This document shows positions 17,978 through 25,875 of a stretch of DNA of 64,000 bases, one piece after another. Source of the stretch: Oceanimonas sp. GK1 (lineage in GTDB: Bacteria > Pseudomonadota > Gammaproteobacteria > Enterobacterales > Aeromonadaceae); NCBI RefSeq assembly GCF_000243075.1, contig NC_016745.1, positions 2,497,001 through 2,561,000 on the forward strand, given 5' to 3'. A program made the translations under genes and the position numbers. Numbering within the stretch: the first letter of the stretch is position 1; each line of letters starts with the position of its first letter. The notes beneath the pieces were generated by a model. That model saw only the letters and a program-made list of their open reading frames with translations. It ran no database searches and was not told the origin of the DNA.

Positions 17978-18238
17978 AGTGGACACCTTTTGTGGTTATT
18001 TGAGCTTCAACCCAAATATGGCGCATTACGACGCTGCTTACCCAAGAGGTGTCCATCTCATCATCCATGGCATTTTATGGTCGACTCCGGCAATCCCCAC
18101 TGCAGCTTCGAAAAACATCGGCGTTGTCTGCCAGCGCCGGGCCACTTACGGCTTAAAGCTTTCTGTTGACTTGCATCATGATGTTAACAACTGGCCAACC
18201 CTATACTGGCCGGCATACTTCATTCAACGGATGTGATC

Positions 18239-18610
18239 ATGAGCAGCAACATCACCGAGCAAGAGCTGGAGCAACGACTGCTGGCGGTGGCGGAAGACCG
18301 CCGTCACCACTTTTTGTGCGCGCTGCGGGAGCTGGATGCCGGGCTCGCCACCCGGCTGCAACACCTGCCCCCGGATGAATGGGCCGACCATTCAGCCCTG
18401 GCGGCCTGGCCGCAGCTGCTGCCGCAGCTGAAAGCCCTGCGCCAGGCGGACGCCGCCCTGTGCCAGTGGCAACTGGGGCTGTACGGCCTGTGCAGCGACT
18501 GTGAAGCCGAGCTGACGCCGGCGCAATTGCTGGCCGACCCCTGCCGCCAGCGCTGCGACCACTGCGAAGCGAAATACCGAAAAGCCCAGCACGGCAGCTG
18601 GACGCTGTGA
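18239..18610 (+). CDS. TraR/DksA-type C4 zinc-finger protein
   Basis: A 123-residue protein with a helical N-terminal part and a C-terminal four-cysteine zinc finger, CSDCE followed by CRQRCDHCEAKYRKA (spacing CxxC and CxxC), the DksA/TraR signature. Such proteins bind RNA polymerase through the secondary channel, or are stand-alone zinc-finger relatives of unknown role. This one lacks the obvious DksA coiled-coil tip motif DxxDxA, so a transcription role is uncertain. The ATG at 18239 is used; an in-frame GTG lies 6 bp upstream. The IS110 element sits just upstream of it and may have changed its promoter. Confidence 0.8.
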   Translation: MSSNITEQELEQRLLAVAEDRRHHFLCALRELDAGLATRLQHLPPDEWADHSALAAWPQLLPQLKALRQADAALCQWQLGLYGLCSDCEAELTPAQLLADPCRQRCDHCEAKYRKAQHGSWTL

Positions 18611-18650
18611 GGCGTGGACGTGGGACGTGAGGGGTGAGGGGTGAGGAGAA
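18607..18650. repeat. GTGAGGG heptamer-type repeat
   Basis: GTGAGGC and GGACGTGAGG, then GGTGAGGGGTGAGG units, begin at the stop codon of the zinc-finger gene. It belongs to the same family as the arrays at 15227, 31276 and 45743. Confidence 0.55.
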
Positions 18651-18682
18651 GTGGACCGCAGAAAGCCTGAAACACAGGCATT

Positions 18683-18708
18683 AAAAAGCCGGCTTTCGCC
18701 GGCTTTTT
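18683..18708. terminator. Bidirectional terminator between the zinc-finger gene and the porin gene
   Basis: An AAAAAGCCGGC / GCCGGCTTTTT stem with a short TTTC loop lies between two convergent genes and has A- and T-runs on both sides. Confidence 0.88.
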
Positions 18709-18733
18709 GCTTCTAAATCAGATGTTTAGCTGC

Positions 18734-19795
18734 TTAGAAGTTGTACTGAATACCAACGCCGTAAAGGTCGTCTTTCTTGGCGCCAGAAGTATCCACTTCG
18801 GAGTCAGAGATTACGTACTCAGCATACAGTTTGGTCTTGGAGGTCAGGTCATACTGAACACCCAGAGTAATGTCGTCGATGCTGTCGTATTCTTCAGTGG
18901 CACCGGCGGCATCGAACTCTTCCTTGGAGTACTGAGCCATCAGGGTCCAGGCGTCTACATTGTACTGAGCGTGCAGTTCGTAGGCGGTACCTTCATCGTC
19001 GCCGGCAGCAGTACCGGTGTCACGCTGACGGTCGGAGTACAGGGCAGCGAAATAGAAGCCGTCCAGGGTGTAGTGAACACCGGCGTACCAGACGTCCTGA
19101 TCGATGTTTTGTGAAGTCAGACCAGTTTTTTCATAACCATTCTGCTGCTCATAAGCGGCAACCAGGCCCAGGCCGAAGGGGAAGGTGTAACCGGCAGATA
19201 CGGCCCACTGGTTCTCAGCGACATCACCATTAGCTTGGTTTGCAAAATCAGTTCTGTCGTCATCGGCAAAAGCGTAGGCGGCACGCAGATCAACACCATT
19301 GGCGGCATAGGTGGCCATGATCTGGTCATCGGCTTTGTCGCTGATGGAAAACTCACTGCCGTAGGTGATGCCGGCACCGAAGATGTTGAATACATCAGTC
19401 AAGTAGATGGCTTGTGCCAGCGGATCCACGCTGCGGCCAAAGGTCAGCTCGGTAGTATCCATAAAGCGGAAGCCGGCCCAGGCGTAACGGGCATCAAACT
19501 TGGAGTCGTCACTCGCTTCAGCAGCAACCTGCCATTCCAGCTTACCAATCAGGTCTACATCGTTATTCAGGGCATAACTCATGTTGACACCCAGACGAGC
19601 AGAACCATCGGTACCGAAACTTTCAGATTTTACTTCTTTACCGTTGGAGTCATTCTGGTGGTCAAGCTCACCACCGTCGAACTGAACGCGGCCGTAGATA
19701 TCTACCTGGGCGCCTTCGTCGGAGTATACGGTCACAGCGCTGGCAGAGGTAGCGAACAGCGCAGGGATGGTCAGTGCAAGAATCGTTTTTTTCAT
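18734..19795 (-). CDS. General outer-membrane porin (Gram-negative trimeric type)
   Basis: A 353-residue outer-membrane beta-barrel. The Sec signal peptide MKKTILALTIPALFATSASA is cleaved before VTVYSDEGAQVDIYGRVQFD, the typical first strand of OmpC/OmpU-like porins. Alternating strands run throughout, such as ARLGVNMSYALNNDVDLIGK and YAWAGFRFMDTTELTFGR. The protein ends in a terminal phenylalanine (YGVGIQYNF), as BamA-assembled barrels do. It should allow diffusion of small solutes. It is monocistronic, and a perfect 12-bp palindrome lies 57 bp upstream of its start. Which solutes or osmolarity it responds to cannot be read from the sequence. Confidence 0.93.
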   Translation of the reverse strand: MKKTILALTIPALFATSASAVTVYSDEGAQVDIYGRVQFDGGELDHQNDSNGKEVKSESFGTDGSARLGVNMSYALNNDVDLIGKLEWQVAAEASDDSKFDARYAWAGFRFMDTTELTFGRSVDPLAQAIYLTDVFNIFGAGITYGSEFSISDKADDQIMATYAANGVDLRAAYAFADDDRTDFANQANGDVAENQWAVSAGYTFPFGLGLVAAYEQQNGYEKTGLTSQNIDQDVWYAGVHYTLDGFYFAALYSDRQRDTGTAAGDDEGTAYELHAQYNVDAWTLMAQYSKEEFDAAGATEEYDSIDDITLGVQYDLTSKTKLYAEYVISDSEVDTSGAKKDDLYGVGIQYNF

Positions 19796-19851
19796 GATTT
19801 TATTTGCCTACTGTAATTAAACACTAAGTCCTTGTTATTCCCTGTGTTAGC

Positions 19852-19863
19852 AACGCTAGCGTT
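19852..19863. promoter_or_regulatory. Palindrome upstream of the porin gene, possible operator
   Basis: AACGCTAGCGTT is a perfect 12-bp palindrome 57 bp before the porin ATG, in the divergent 255-bp porin-dinG region. Position and symmetry suggest a regulator site; no known consensus is recognised. Confidence 0.3.
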
Positions 19864-20050
19864 ACTATGGCGAGCAGCCTATCACCGGGTTTTTTACCTT
19901 GCAACAAAATCGCGGGAACTTTTTATGACAATAACGCTCGCCTGATAATCAACTGTGATCCGTGCCGCTTTTTCACCCTTGTTTATTGCAAGTGGCATAT
20001 AACCGTCTACCGGGTATACTTGTGGCCGCATTTTATCCCGGACATTTGCC

Positions 20051-22105
20051 ATGCCCAGCGCCGATTACCGCACCCTTGTGCGGGCCAATTACCGCCAGTT
20101 AAGCCAGTCCATTCAGGGGTTTAGGCCCAGGCGGGAGCAAAACTTCCTGGTGGCGGAAATCGGCAAGGTGCTGCTGGGCCACTACGACGCCGCCCGCCGC
20201 ATTCTGGTGGCCGAGGCCGGCACCGGCATCGGCAAGTCGCTGGCCTATTTGCAGGCCGCCATTCCCTGGGCCCGGCTGAATAATAAAAAGGTGGTGATCT
20301 CCACCGCCACCTTGGCCCTGCAGGAGCAACTGGTCAATAAAGATCTTCCGCTGTTCCAGCCCCACTGCCAGCCTGCCTTTACCTTTACCCTGGCCAAGGG
20401 CCGGGCCCGCTATTGCTGCCGGCAACGCTTGCAGGCGCTGGTGCAGGGTAACGGTCAGATCGGCATGTTTGAGGCGGTCGATGCACTCACTCCGGCGCAG
20501 CAGGAACAACTGACCGAGCTGTGGCAGGCACTGGTCGAAGGCCGCTGGGCCGGCGATCGCGACAGCTGGGCCGAGCCCATCAACGATGCGCTGTGGCAAC
20601 AACTGCACACCGAGCGCCACAGCTGTCAGCCTCAGCTGGGCCATGGCCACTGCCCCTTTCACCTGGCCCGGGCCGAGCTCGACAAGGTAGATGTAATCGT
20701 GGTCAATCACGCCCTGTTGCTGGCTGACCTGGCCATGGGCGGCGGCATTATTCTGCCCGAGCCGGAAAGCTGCGTGTATGTGCTGGACGAGGCCCACCAC
20801 ATCGCCCACATTGCCCGGGAGCAGGGCTCGGCAAAATTGTCGCTGCGCGCGGCCCGGCGCAATCTGGAGCAGTTCAACAAGCAGGTGCCAACCCTGGCCG
20901 CGGTACTCAAGGATGACGGCCACAACGCCGTTAACCGTACCCAGCAGGCGTTGCAGCAGCTTATTCCTTCCCTCGGCGAGCTGTATAAACAGTTGCAGGC
21001 GGCCCAGCGCCGGGGCGAGCTAACTCCCGATGAACAGGGCTGCTCGCGCTTTGCCGCCGGCGAGTTGCCGGAGCTGCTGAGCCACTCCCTGACCGCGCTC
21101 AAGGATGAACACAAGCAACTGGCCCAGGGCTTGAGCCGGCTGCAAAGTGCCCTTGCGGAGGCCCTCAAACAGCAACCGGGCAACAGCGCGGTGTCGGGCG
21201 CCATGGCGTCCGTCAGCCTGCAACAACTGCACGCCGACGAGGCGTTGGGGTTGTGCGAGCTGATGCTGAAAGCAGTGGGCCCCAAGCAAACACCGCCGGC
21301 GCGCTGGCTGGTGCAGGGCAAGCACGACACCACATTGTGCGCCACGCCGCTGGCGGTGGGCCATTTGCTGGAGCAATGGTGCTGGTCCCGGGCGGCGGCG
21401 GTGATCATGGTGTCGGCCACTTTTACTGCGCTCAACGACTTCAGCTATTTTCGCCGCTCGGTGGGCCTGCGCGCCGACGACGGCAGCCAGTATCTGCGGC
21501 TGAACTCGCCCTTTGACTACCCGGCATCGCGGCTGATAATCCCGCCCCTGCCCCTGGAGCCCCAGGAGGCGGGGTTTGATGAGCTGCTGGTGGAGGAAAT
21601 TCCCCGCTGGCTAAAGGATGAACAGGCCAGCCTGGTGCTGTTTTCTTCCTACCGGCAGATGAACGCCGTGGCCAAGGCCCTGCGCGGCCAGGGCCATTCC
21701 CTGCTGGTGCAGGGGGAAGCGGGCCGCCAGGCATTGCTGGAGCTGCACCGCATGAAGTGCGACGGCGGCCAGCCCAGCGTGCTGTTTGGTACCGGCAGTT
21801 TTGCCGAAGGGCTGGATTTGCCCGGCCATTACCTCACCAACCTGATTATCACCAAGCTGCCCTTTGCGGTGCCCACCTCACCGGTGGAGGAAGCCATGGC
21901 CGAGTGGATAAGCTTAAGCGGCGGTAACCCTTTTATGCAGCTCACCGTGCCCGAGGCCTCGCGCAAGCTCATTCAGGCCTGCGGCCGGCTGCTGCGCACC
22001 GAAACCGACCGGGGCCGCATTGTGCTGCTGGACCGGCGCCTGCTGACCCGCCGCTACGGCCCGGCGCTGCTCAATGCCCTGCCCCCCTTTACCCGGGAAA
22101 CGTGA
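20051..22105 (+). CDS. dinG: ATP-dependent DNA helicase DinG
   Basis: XPD-like superfamily 2 5'-3' helicase that resolves R-loops and other structures. The 684-residue product has Walker A (AEAGTGIGKS, 54-63), DEAH (246-249, VLDEAHHI), motif III-like VSATFTALNDF and the C-terminal motif LIQACGRLLRTETDRG. The order and spacing fit E. coli DinG (716 residues) better than the paralogue YoaA. The iron-sulfur domain is unusual: cysteines are seen at C122/C123, C192 and C201, but the middle cysteine of the SC..C..CPF group has no counterpart (SCQPQLGHGHCPF). No LexA box was found upstream. The start is ATG 20051. Confidence 0.9.
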   Translation: MPSADYRTLVRANYRQLSQSIQGFRPRREQNFLVAEIGKVLLGHYDAARRILVAEAGTGIGKSLAYLQAAIPWARLNNKKVVISTATLALQEQLVNKDLPLFQPHCQPAFTFTLAKGRARYCCRQRLQALVQGNGQIGMFEAVDALTPAQQEQLTELWQALVEGRWAGDRDSWAEPINDALWQQLHTERHSCQPQLGHGHCPFHLARAELDKVDVIVVNHALLLADLAMGGGIILPEPESCVYVLDEAHHIAHIAREQGSAKLSLRAARRNLEQFNKQVPTLAAVLKDDGHNAVNRTQQALQQLIPSLGELYKQLQAAQRRGELTPDEQGCSRFAAGELPELLSHSLTALKDEHKQLAQGLSRLQSALAEALKQQPGNSAVSGAMASVSLQQLHADEALGLCELMLKAVGPKQTPPARWLVQGKHDTTLCATPLAVGHLLEQWCWSRAAAVIMVSATFTALNDFSYFRRSVGLRADDGSQYLRLNSPFDYPASRLIIPPLPLEPQEAGFDELLVEEIPRWLKDEQASLVLFSSYRQMNAVAKALRGQGHSLLVQGEAGRQALLELHRMKCDGGQPSVLFGTGSFAEGLDLPGHYLTNLIITKLPFAVPTSPVEEAMAEWISLSGGNPFMQLTVPEASRKLIQACGRLLRTETDRGRIVLLDRRLLTRRYGPALLNALPPFTRET

Positions 22106-22215
22106 GCACGGGGCGGGTTTGCCAATTGCGTCCGGTTTTATAAATTGTCACAATCGACCGGTTTAATGCATAACGTGATGCCCGCAACGGGCAAATGGCT
22201 CAGGAGCCCTTATCT

Positions 22216-22851
22216 ATGAAACTGCGTGTTACCCTTGCCGCCCTGGCCGCGGCTGGTCTGTGTTTTGGCGCCACCGCCGCCACCTTTGAAGCCGAGCAGC
22301 CCTATCAGATTTTTCTGGTGAACGGCGAAAAAACCGCCAACACCATTACCAAAAACATTCATAAGGTCACCCTGAACGAGGGCAAGAACCAGCTGGCCAT
22401 CGGTTACACCAACGACTATTCCAACCGCTCCGAAGTACGGGTGCTGAACGGTGAGCCGGTGATCATCGAGCTGGATAACGTGCCCGCCGATGCCGAGCTG
22501 ACCATTGAATATAACAAGCCGCTCAACTACCAGCTGGCCAGGCAGTTTCTGCGTGAGCAGGCAGCGCAGCTGACCGTGGTGGACAAGCGCACCGGCCAGC
22601 CCGTTGACGCCGAACTCTCCACTATTCCCATGCCCGCCGGCCTGGACACCGCCGGTGGTATTCAGCAGCACCTGAAGGAAAGCCGCCAGGCCTTTAACGG
22701 CCGCACCGAGGCCGCCGTGGCCGCCGCCCAGGAAAAATTCGGCGACGCCGTGGTAGACGCCGATGCCATGGAAATGCTGCAGCACTGGTGGAACGCCGCC
22801 GATGCCGACACCCGCCGCGCCTTCCAGATCTGGGCCATTCAGCAGCAGTAA
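22216..22851 (+). CDS. DUF2057 (YccT) family exported protein
   Basis: A 211-residue secreted protein with a Sec signal peptide (MKLRVTLAALAAAGLCFGATAA, then TFEAEQPYQIFLVNGEK). The region PYQIFLVNGEKTANTITKNI through GKNQLAIGYTNDYSNRSEVR follows the DUF2057/YccT pattern. The family is periplasmic and functionally poorly defined; the relative YccT (CsgI) in enterics affects curli production. The ATG at 22216 has AGGAG nine bases upstream, so the longer frame from 22195 is rejected. It is a single-gene unit between dinG and the REP/RAYT locus. Confidence 0.8.
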   Translation: MKLRVTLAALAAAGLCFGATAATFEAEQPYQIFLVNGEKTANTITKNIHKVTLNEGKNQLAIGYTNDYSNRSEVRVLNGEPVIIELDNVPADAELTIEYNKPLNYQLARQFLREQAAQLTVVDKRTGQPVDAELSTIPMPAGLDTAGGIQQHLKESRQAFNGRTEAAVAAAQEKFGDAVVDADAMEMLQHWWNAADADTRRAFQIWAIQQQ

Positions 22852-22883
22852 CATGTGAACGTGGCGACTATGGCCCAAGACCC

Positions 22884-23005
22884 GGGCTGTAGGCGCCGCT
22901 TTAGCCGGCGCGTTTGTCAGTTAACGGCCTGCGATGCAGGCCCTGCCTGCTGAAGCGGCAGCTACCCCAACCCGGATGACCGTAGGTGCCGGCTACAAAT
23001 ATCGC
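22884..23005. repeat. REP-like structured repeat, copy 1, beside the RAYT gene
   Basis: About 120 bp starting GGGCTGTAGGCGCCGCTTTA. It contains the perfect hairpin GGCCTGC-GAT-GCAGGCC, a GGCGCC...GCCGGCGC arm and a GTAG...CTAC arm (GTAGGTGCCGGCTAC). It is a direct repeat of 23500-23645, ends at the 3' end of the RAYT gene and is probably a BIME-like unit. Confidence 0.75.
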
Positions 23006-23006
23006 G

Positions 23007-23474
23007 TTATACCCAGACTGCATCCCATAACGGATAATCCCCCACCCGCTTCACCAGACCCGCCCTTAATGGATTGGCAATAATGTATCTGGCAATTTGC
23101 TGTACATCTTCTTCCTGCCTGATGGCATGGTCATAAAACCCTCTCTGCCAACAGGCACCGGTTCGCCTCAGATAACAATTAACAATCCTGGCCGAACGTC
23201 CCTTGAAGGTATGCACTACTCCTGACAGTGAGGCTGAATGATTTAACTGAAATAACCAATGCAGGTGATCGGGCATCAATACCCAGGCCATTGAGTGAGC
23301 GAGTTGCTGTCTTTCAAGGTGACACAGTGTCTTCACCACCTGACGACCAGCCCAATAATTGTCGAAAAACGGATAACGACGCCAAGTGCAGATAGTCACA
23401 TGATAAATCTGCCCTTCTAATGAACATCTGCCAGCCAATGCATCTTGATAAGTCATGAAAACAGTGTAACTCAA
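23007..23474 (-). CDS. REP-associated tyrosine transposase (RAYT, TnpA_REP)
   Basis: A 155-residue protein of the Y1-type HUH transposase family. It has the RAYT hallmarks VTICTWRRYPFFDN, the metal-binding MPDHLHWLFQL (HxH at about 71-73), and CWQRGFYDHAIRQEED. ARYIIANPLRAGLV is followed by a C-terminal WDAVWV. RAYTs cut and rejoin single-stranded REP palindromes and are usually single-copy, vertically inherited genes rather than mobile elements. Here the gene lies between two direct copies of a structured repeat, its likely substrate. The start could also be the second ATG at 23456 (MTYQDALAG). The probable tyrosine is Y118 in GFYDHAIR, by pattern. Confidence 0.9.
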   Translation of the reverse strand: MSYTVFMTYQDALAGRCSLEGQIYHVTICTWRRYPFFDNYWAGRQVVKTLCHLERQQLAHSMAWVLMPDHLHWLFQLNHSASLSGVVHTFKGRSARIVNCYLRRTGACWQRGFYDHAIRQEEDVQQIARYIIANPLRAGLVKRVGDYPLWDAVWV

Positions 23475-23499
23475 AGGCTATCCGCTCAAGTCTGGAACC

Positions 23500-23645
23500 G
23501 GGCTGTAGGCGCCGTTTTAGCCAGCGCATTTGTCAGTCAACGACCGCGTCAACGGCCTGCAACGCAGGCCCTGCCGGCTGAAGCGGCAGCTACCCTAACC
23601 CGGATGACCGTAGGTGCCGGCTACAAATATCAGGCTACACCCAGG
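23500..23645. repeat. REP-like structured repeat, copy 2, beside the RAYT gene
   Basis: A direct repeat of 22884-23005 with the same start (GGGCTGTAGGCGCCG) and the same end (GTAGGTGCCGGCTACAAATAT). It carries a 14-bp insertion before the central GGCCTGC...GCAGGCC hairpin (which has AAC in the loop here) and a few substitutions. It lies upstream of the RAYT start and 12 bp from the DUF924 stop. Confidence 0.75.
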
Positions 23646-23657
23646 CGCAACTACCCA

Positions 23658-24194
23658 TTAAAACCCCGAGCCCGGCTGTTTCAAAAATGCCTGCTCTTCA
23701 GGGGTGGAGGGGCGGCCAAGAATGGCGTTGCGGTGGGGGTAGCGGCCAAAGCGCTCAATAATATTGCGATGGCGATGCTCGAAGTCCAGGTTGTCGGCCA
23801 GCCCCAGCCGCTCAAACAGGATCAGGGCCTGGTCGTGAATCTTGAGGGATTCGCTGTGCATAAAGGGCATGTACAGAAACAGCCGCTGCTCGCGGCTGAG
23901 TGCACGCTCGGCATCCTGGCTGATGGCCTCCTGAGTCAGTGCCAGGGCCATGCCATCGGCGGCAAACGACGCCGGCCGCCCCCGGTGAATGTTGCGGGAA
24001 AACTGGTCGAGCACAATGATCTCGGCCAGCCTCCCTGGCGCGCGACTGCGCCATTCAAACAACTCCCCCCGGCAGGCCCGCTCATGCAGGCCGCCAAACC
24101 GTTCGGCAATGGCCGTATCCAGCGCCGCATCCTTATGCCACCACTGGGCGGGAGTCAGCTCTTCAAACCAGAACTGCAGTACCGACTGATACAT
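23658..24194 (-). CDS. DUF924 family protein
   Basis: A 178-residue soluble, alpha-helical protein of the DUF924 family, recognisable from VLQFWFEELTPAQWWHKD at the start, IIVLDQFSRNIHRGRPASFAAD in the middle (about 59-80) and FLYMPFMHSESLKIHDQALI, then GRYPHRNAILGRPSTPEEQAFL near the end. The full family length is present. The fold is TPR-like and the biochemical function is unknown. It is a monocistronic leftward gene between the REP repeat and yjiH. Confidence 0.85.
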   Translation of the reverse strand: MYQSVLQFWFEELTPAQWWHKDAALDTAIAERFGGLHERACRGELFEWRSRAPGRLAEIIVLDQFSRNIHRGRPASFAADGMALALTQEAISQDAERALSREQRLFLYMPFMHSESLKIHDQALILFERLGLADNLDFEHRHRNIIERFGRYPHRNAILGRPSTPEEQAFLKQPGSGF

Positions 24195-24248
24195 GGGCTT
24201 CTCCTGTCCACTGTTGGTGTGGCAACAGTATAGAAGAGCCCACGCCCA

Positions 24249-25613
24249 TCAGAATACCCAGTGGGCCACCAGGGCGATCACCGGCAGGGTGACCAGGGTG
24301 CGCATCAGGAAGATCACAAACAGCTCAACAATGTTCACCGGGATCTTGCTGCCCAGCAGCAGGGCACCCACTTCCGACATGTAAATCAGCTGAGTCACCG
24401 ACAGGGCGGCAATCACAAAGCGAGTCAGTTCGCTCTCGATGGAGGTGGCCAGAATGGCCGGAATGAACATGTCGGCAAAGCCCACCACCATGGTCTGGGA
24501 CGCGGCCGCGGCCTCGGGAATCTGCAGCAGCTCCAGCAGCGGCACAAAGGGCATGCCCAGCCAGGCAAACAGCGGCGTGGTTTCCGCCACTATCAGCGCC
24601 AGGGTGCCAAAGGCCATGACCACCGGCAGCACGCCCAGCAGCATGTCGAGGGCATTGTGCACCCCGGCGCGCGCCACCTGAGCCAGGCTTTCCACCTTGC
24701 CGGCCCGGGCCAGCGCAAGCGTCAGGCCATGCCCCAGGCGGGAATAGCCCGGCGGCGTGGCCTCGGCATTGGCCGGGCGCGGCTCGCCATTGATAAAGGT
24801 GTCTTTTTTCCAGCACAGGGGCGGCAACCGCGGCACCACTATGGCCGCCACCACCCCCGCCAGACACACGGCACCGTAAAAGGGCAGGAACATGTGCTCC
24901 AGCTTCACCTGGGCCAGCACCACCAGGCTGAAGGTAATGGACACCGCCGAAAAGGTGGTGCCGATCACCGCCGCTTCCCGCTGGGTATAATGATGCCCTT
25001 CATACTGCTTGCTGGTCAGCAGAATGCCCACGCTGCCGTCCCCCAGCCAGGAAGCCATGCAGTCCACCGCCGAACGTCCTGGCAGACGAAACAGCGGCCG
25101 CATAATACCGGTCAGCAGGGTGCCCACCAGCTCCAGTAGACCGAAGTCAAGCAACAGCGGCAGCAACAGGCCGGCAAAAATAAACACGGCAAACAGCACC
25201 GGCAGCAGATCGTTCAGCACCAGGCCGCCGGTATCGCCGCTGTAAAGCAGTTCGGGCCCTGCCTGAAAGTGCACCAGCAGCACAAACACCGCGCCCAGCA
25301 GCCGGCTGGCGAGCCATACCGGACGCACATTGAACAGGGTGTTGAGAAAGGCATGGTTCAGCAGCCAGGCCGGCCTGAGCAGGCTGCCGAGCAGCGACAG
25401 CAACGCCGACAGGGTAATCAACCCGGTCACCATGGCGGGCAGTTGCTCCCCCAGGGCGCCCTGCACGCTCTTGGCCAGCACCGCTATCATGATGGTGATA
25501 TTGCCCTGCCAGGCAACCGGGGTCATAAACAGCAAAATGCCCGCCAGCGAAGGCAGCAGAAACATCAGCCAGTTACGGGTGCCACCGGCTTGCCCCGTCA
25601 GCGTTTTTTCCAT
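24249..25613 (-). CDS. YjiH family membrane protein (nucleoside-recognition/Gate domain)
   Basis: A 454-residue polytopic inner-membrane protein with about ten hydrophobic segments. The Gate-domain signature GRSAVDCMASWLGDGSVGILL occurs near the middle, and a second half begins around VPRLPPLCWKKD. It ends in FVIFLMRTLVTLPVIALVAHW. YjiH proteins are predicted transporters related to nucleoside-recognition proteins of the SpmA/FeoB-Gate group; the substrate is unknown. The ATG at 25613 (MEKTLTGQAGG) is taken as the start. It stands alone, with a 262-bp empty gap between it and tpm. Confidence 0.82.
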   Translation of the reverse strand: MEKTLTGQAGGTRNWLMFLLPSLAGILLFMTPVAWQGNITIMIAVLAKSVQGALGEQLPAMVTGLITLSALLSLLGSLLRPAWLLNHAFLNTLFNVRPVWLASRLLGAVFVLLVHFQAGPELLYSGDTGGLVLNDLLPVLFAVFIFAGLLLPLLLDFGLLELVGTLLTGIMRPLFRLPGRSAVDCMASWLGDGSVGILLTSKQYEGHHYTQREAAVIGTTFSAVSITFSLVVLAQVKLEHMFLPFYGAVCLAGVVAAIVVPRLPPLCWKKDTFINGEPRPANAEATPPGYSRLGHGLTLALARAGKVESLAQVARAGVHNALDMLLGVLPVVMAFGTLALIVAETTPLFAWLGMPFVPLLELLQIPEAAAASQTMVVGFADMFIPAILATSIESELTRFVIAALSVTQLIYMSEVGALLLGSKIPVNIVELFVIFLMRTLVTLPVIALVAHWVF

Positions 25614-25875
25614 GAATACTCCTTTGCGCCGGCCCCGGGGCCGGCGGCATCAATACCGTTATCGTGTGCCGGCTGTCCCGCCCTTGCAAAGTGCATAAAA
25701 GAGCAGGAAACAGCGCATAATGCCGCACCGGATAAGGTGCGCGATGAATAGTTATTTTACAGGCAAAGATTTTGCACTGAAATACACAATTGGAATATTA
25801 CACTGAAGAAACAGGAAAAAACCGGAGCTACACCCAAATTATTTAACCAATGCGAAAACACCCGGTAACATTTTG

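Larger units (their letters stand above)
16664..18056 (-). mobile_element. IS110-family (IS1111-like) insertion sequence
   Basis: The span is set by an 11-bp inverted repeat: ATGGACACCTC at 16664-16674 and GAGGTGTCCAT at 18046-18056. Outside it, 10-bp inverted flanks (AAAATGCCAT at 16652-16661 and ATGGCATTTT at 18067-18076) suggest insertion into a palindromic target. The transposase is read leftward, leaving about 290 bp of non-coding DNA after its stop codon. That layout, subterminal repeats with a long 3' non-coding region, is the IS1111 pattern. The exact ends within the flanks are uncertain by a few bases. Confidence 0.7.

Noticed and set aside
15261-18056. A composite transposon or integrative element joining IS3 and IS110
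   Set aside because: Each element has its own ends and no cargo gene lies between them; this looks like independent insertions.
22884-23645. Possible CRISPR array from direct repeats
   Set aside because: Only two copies of about 120-135 bp with a gene between them, and no spacer pattern; REP units fit better.
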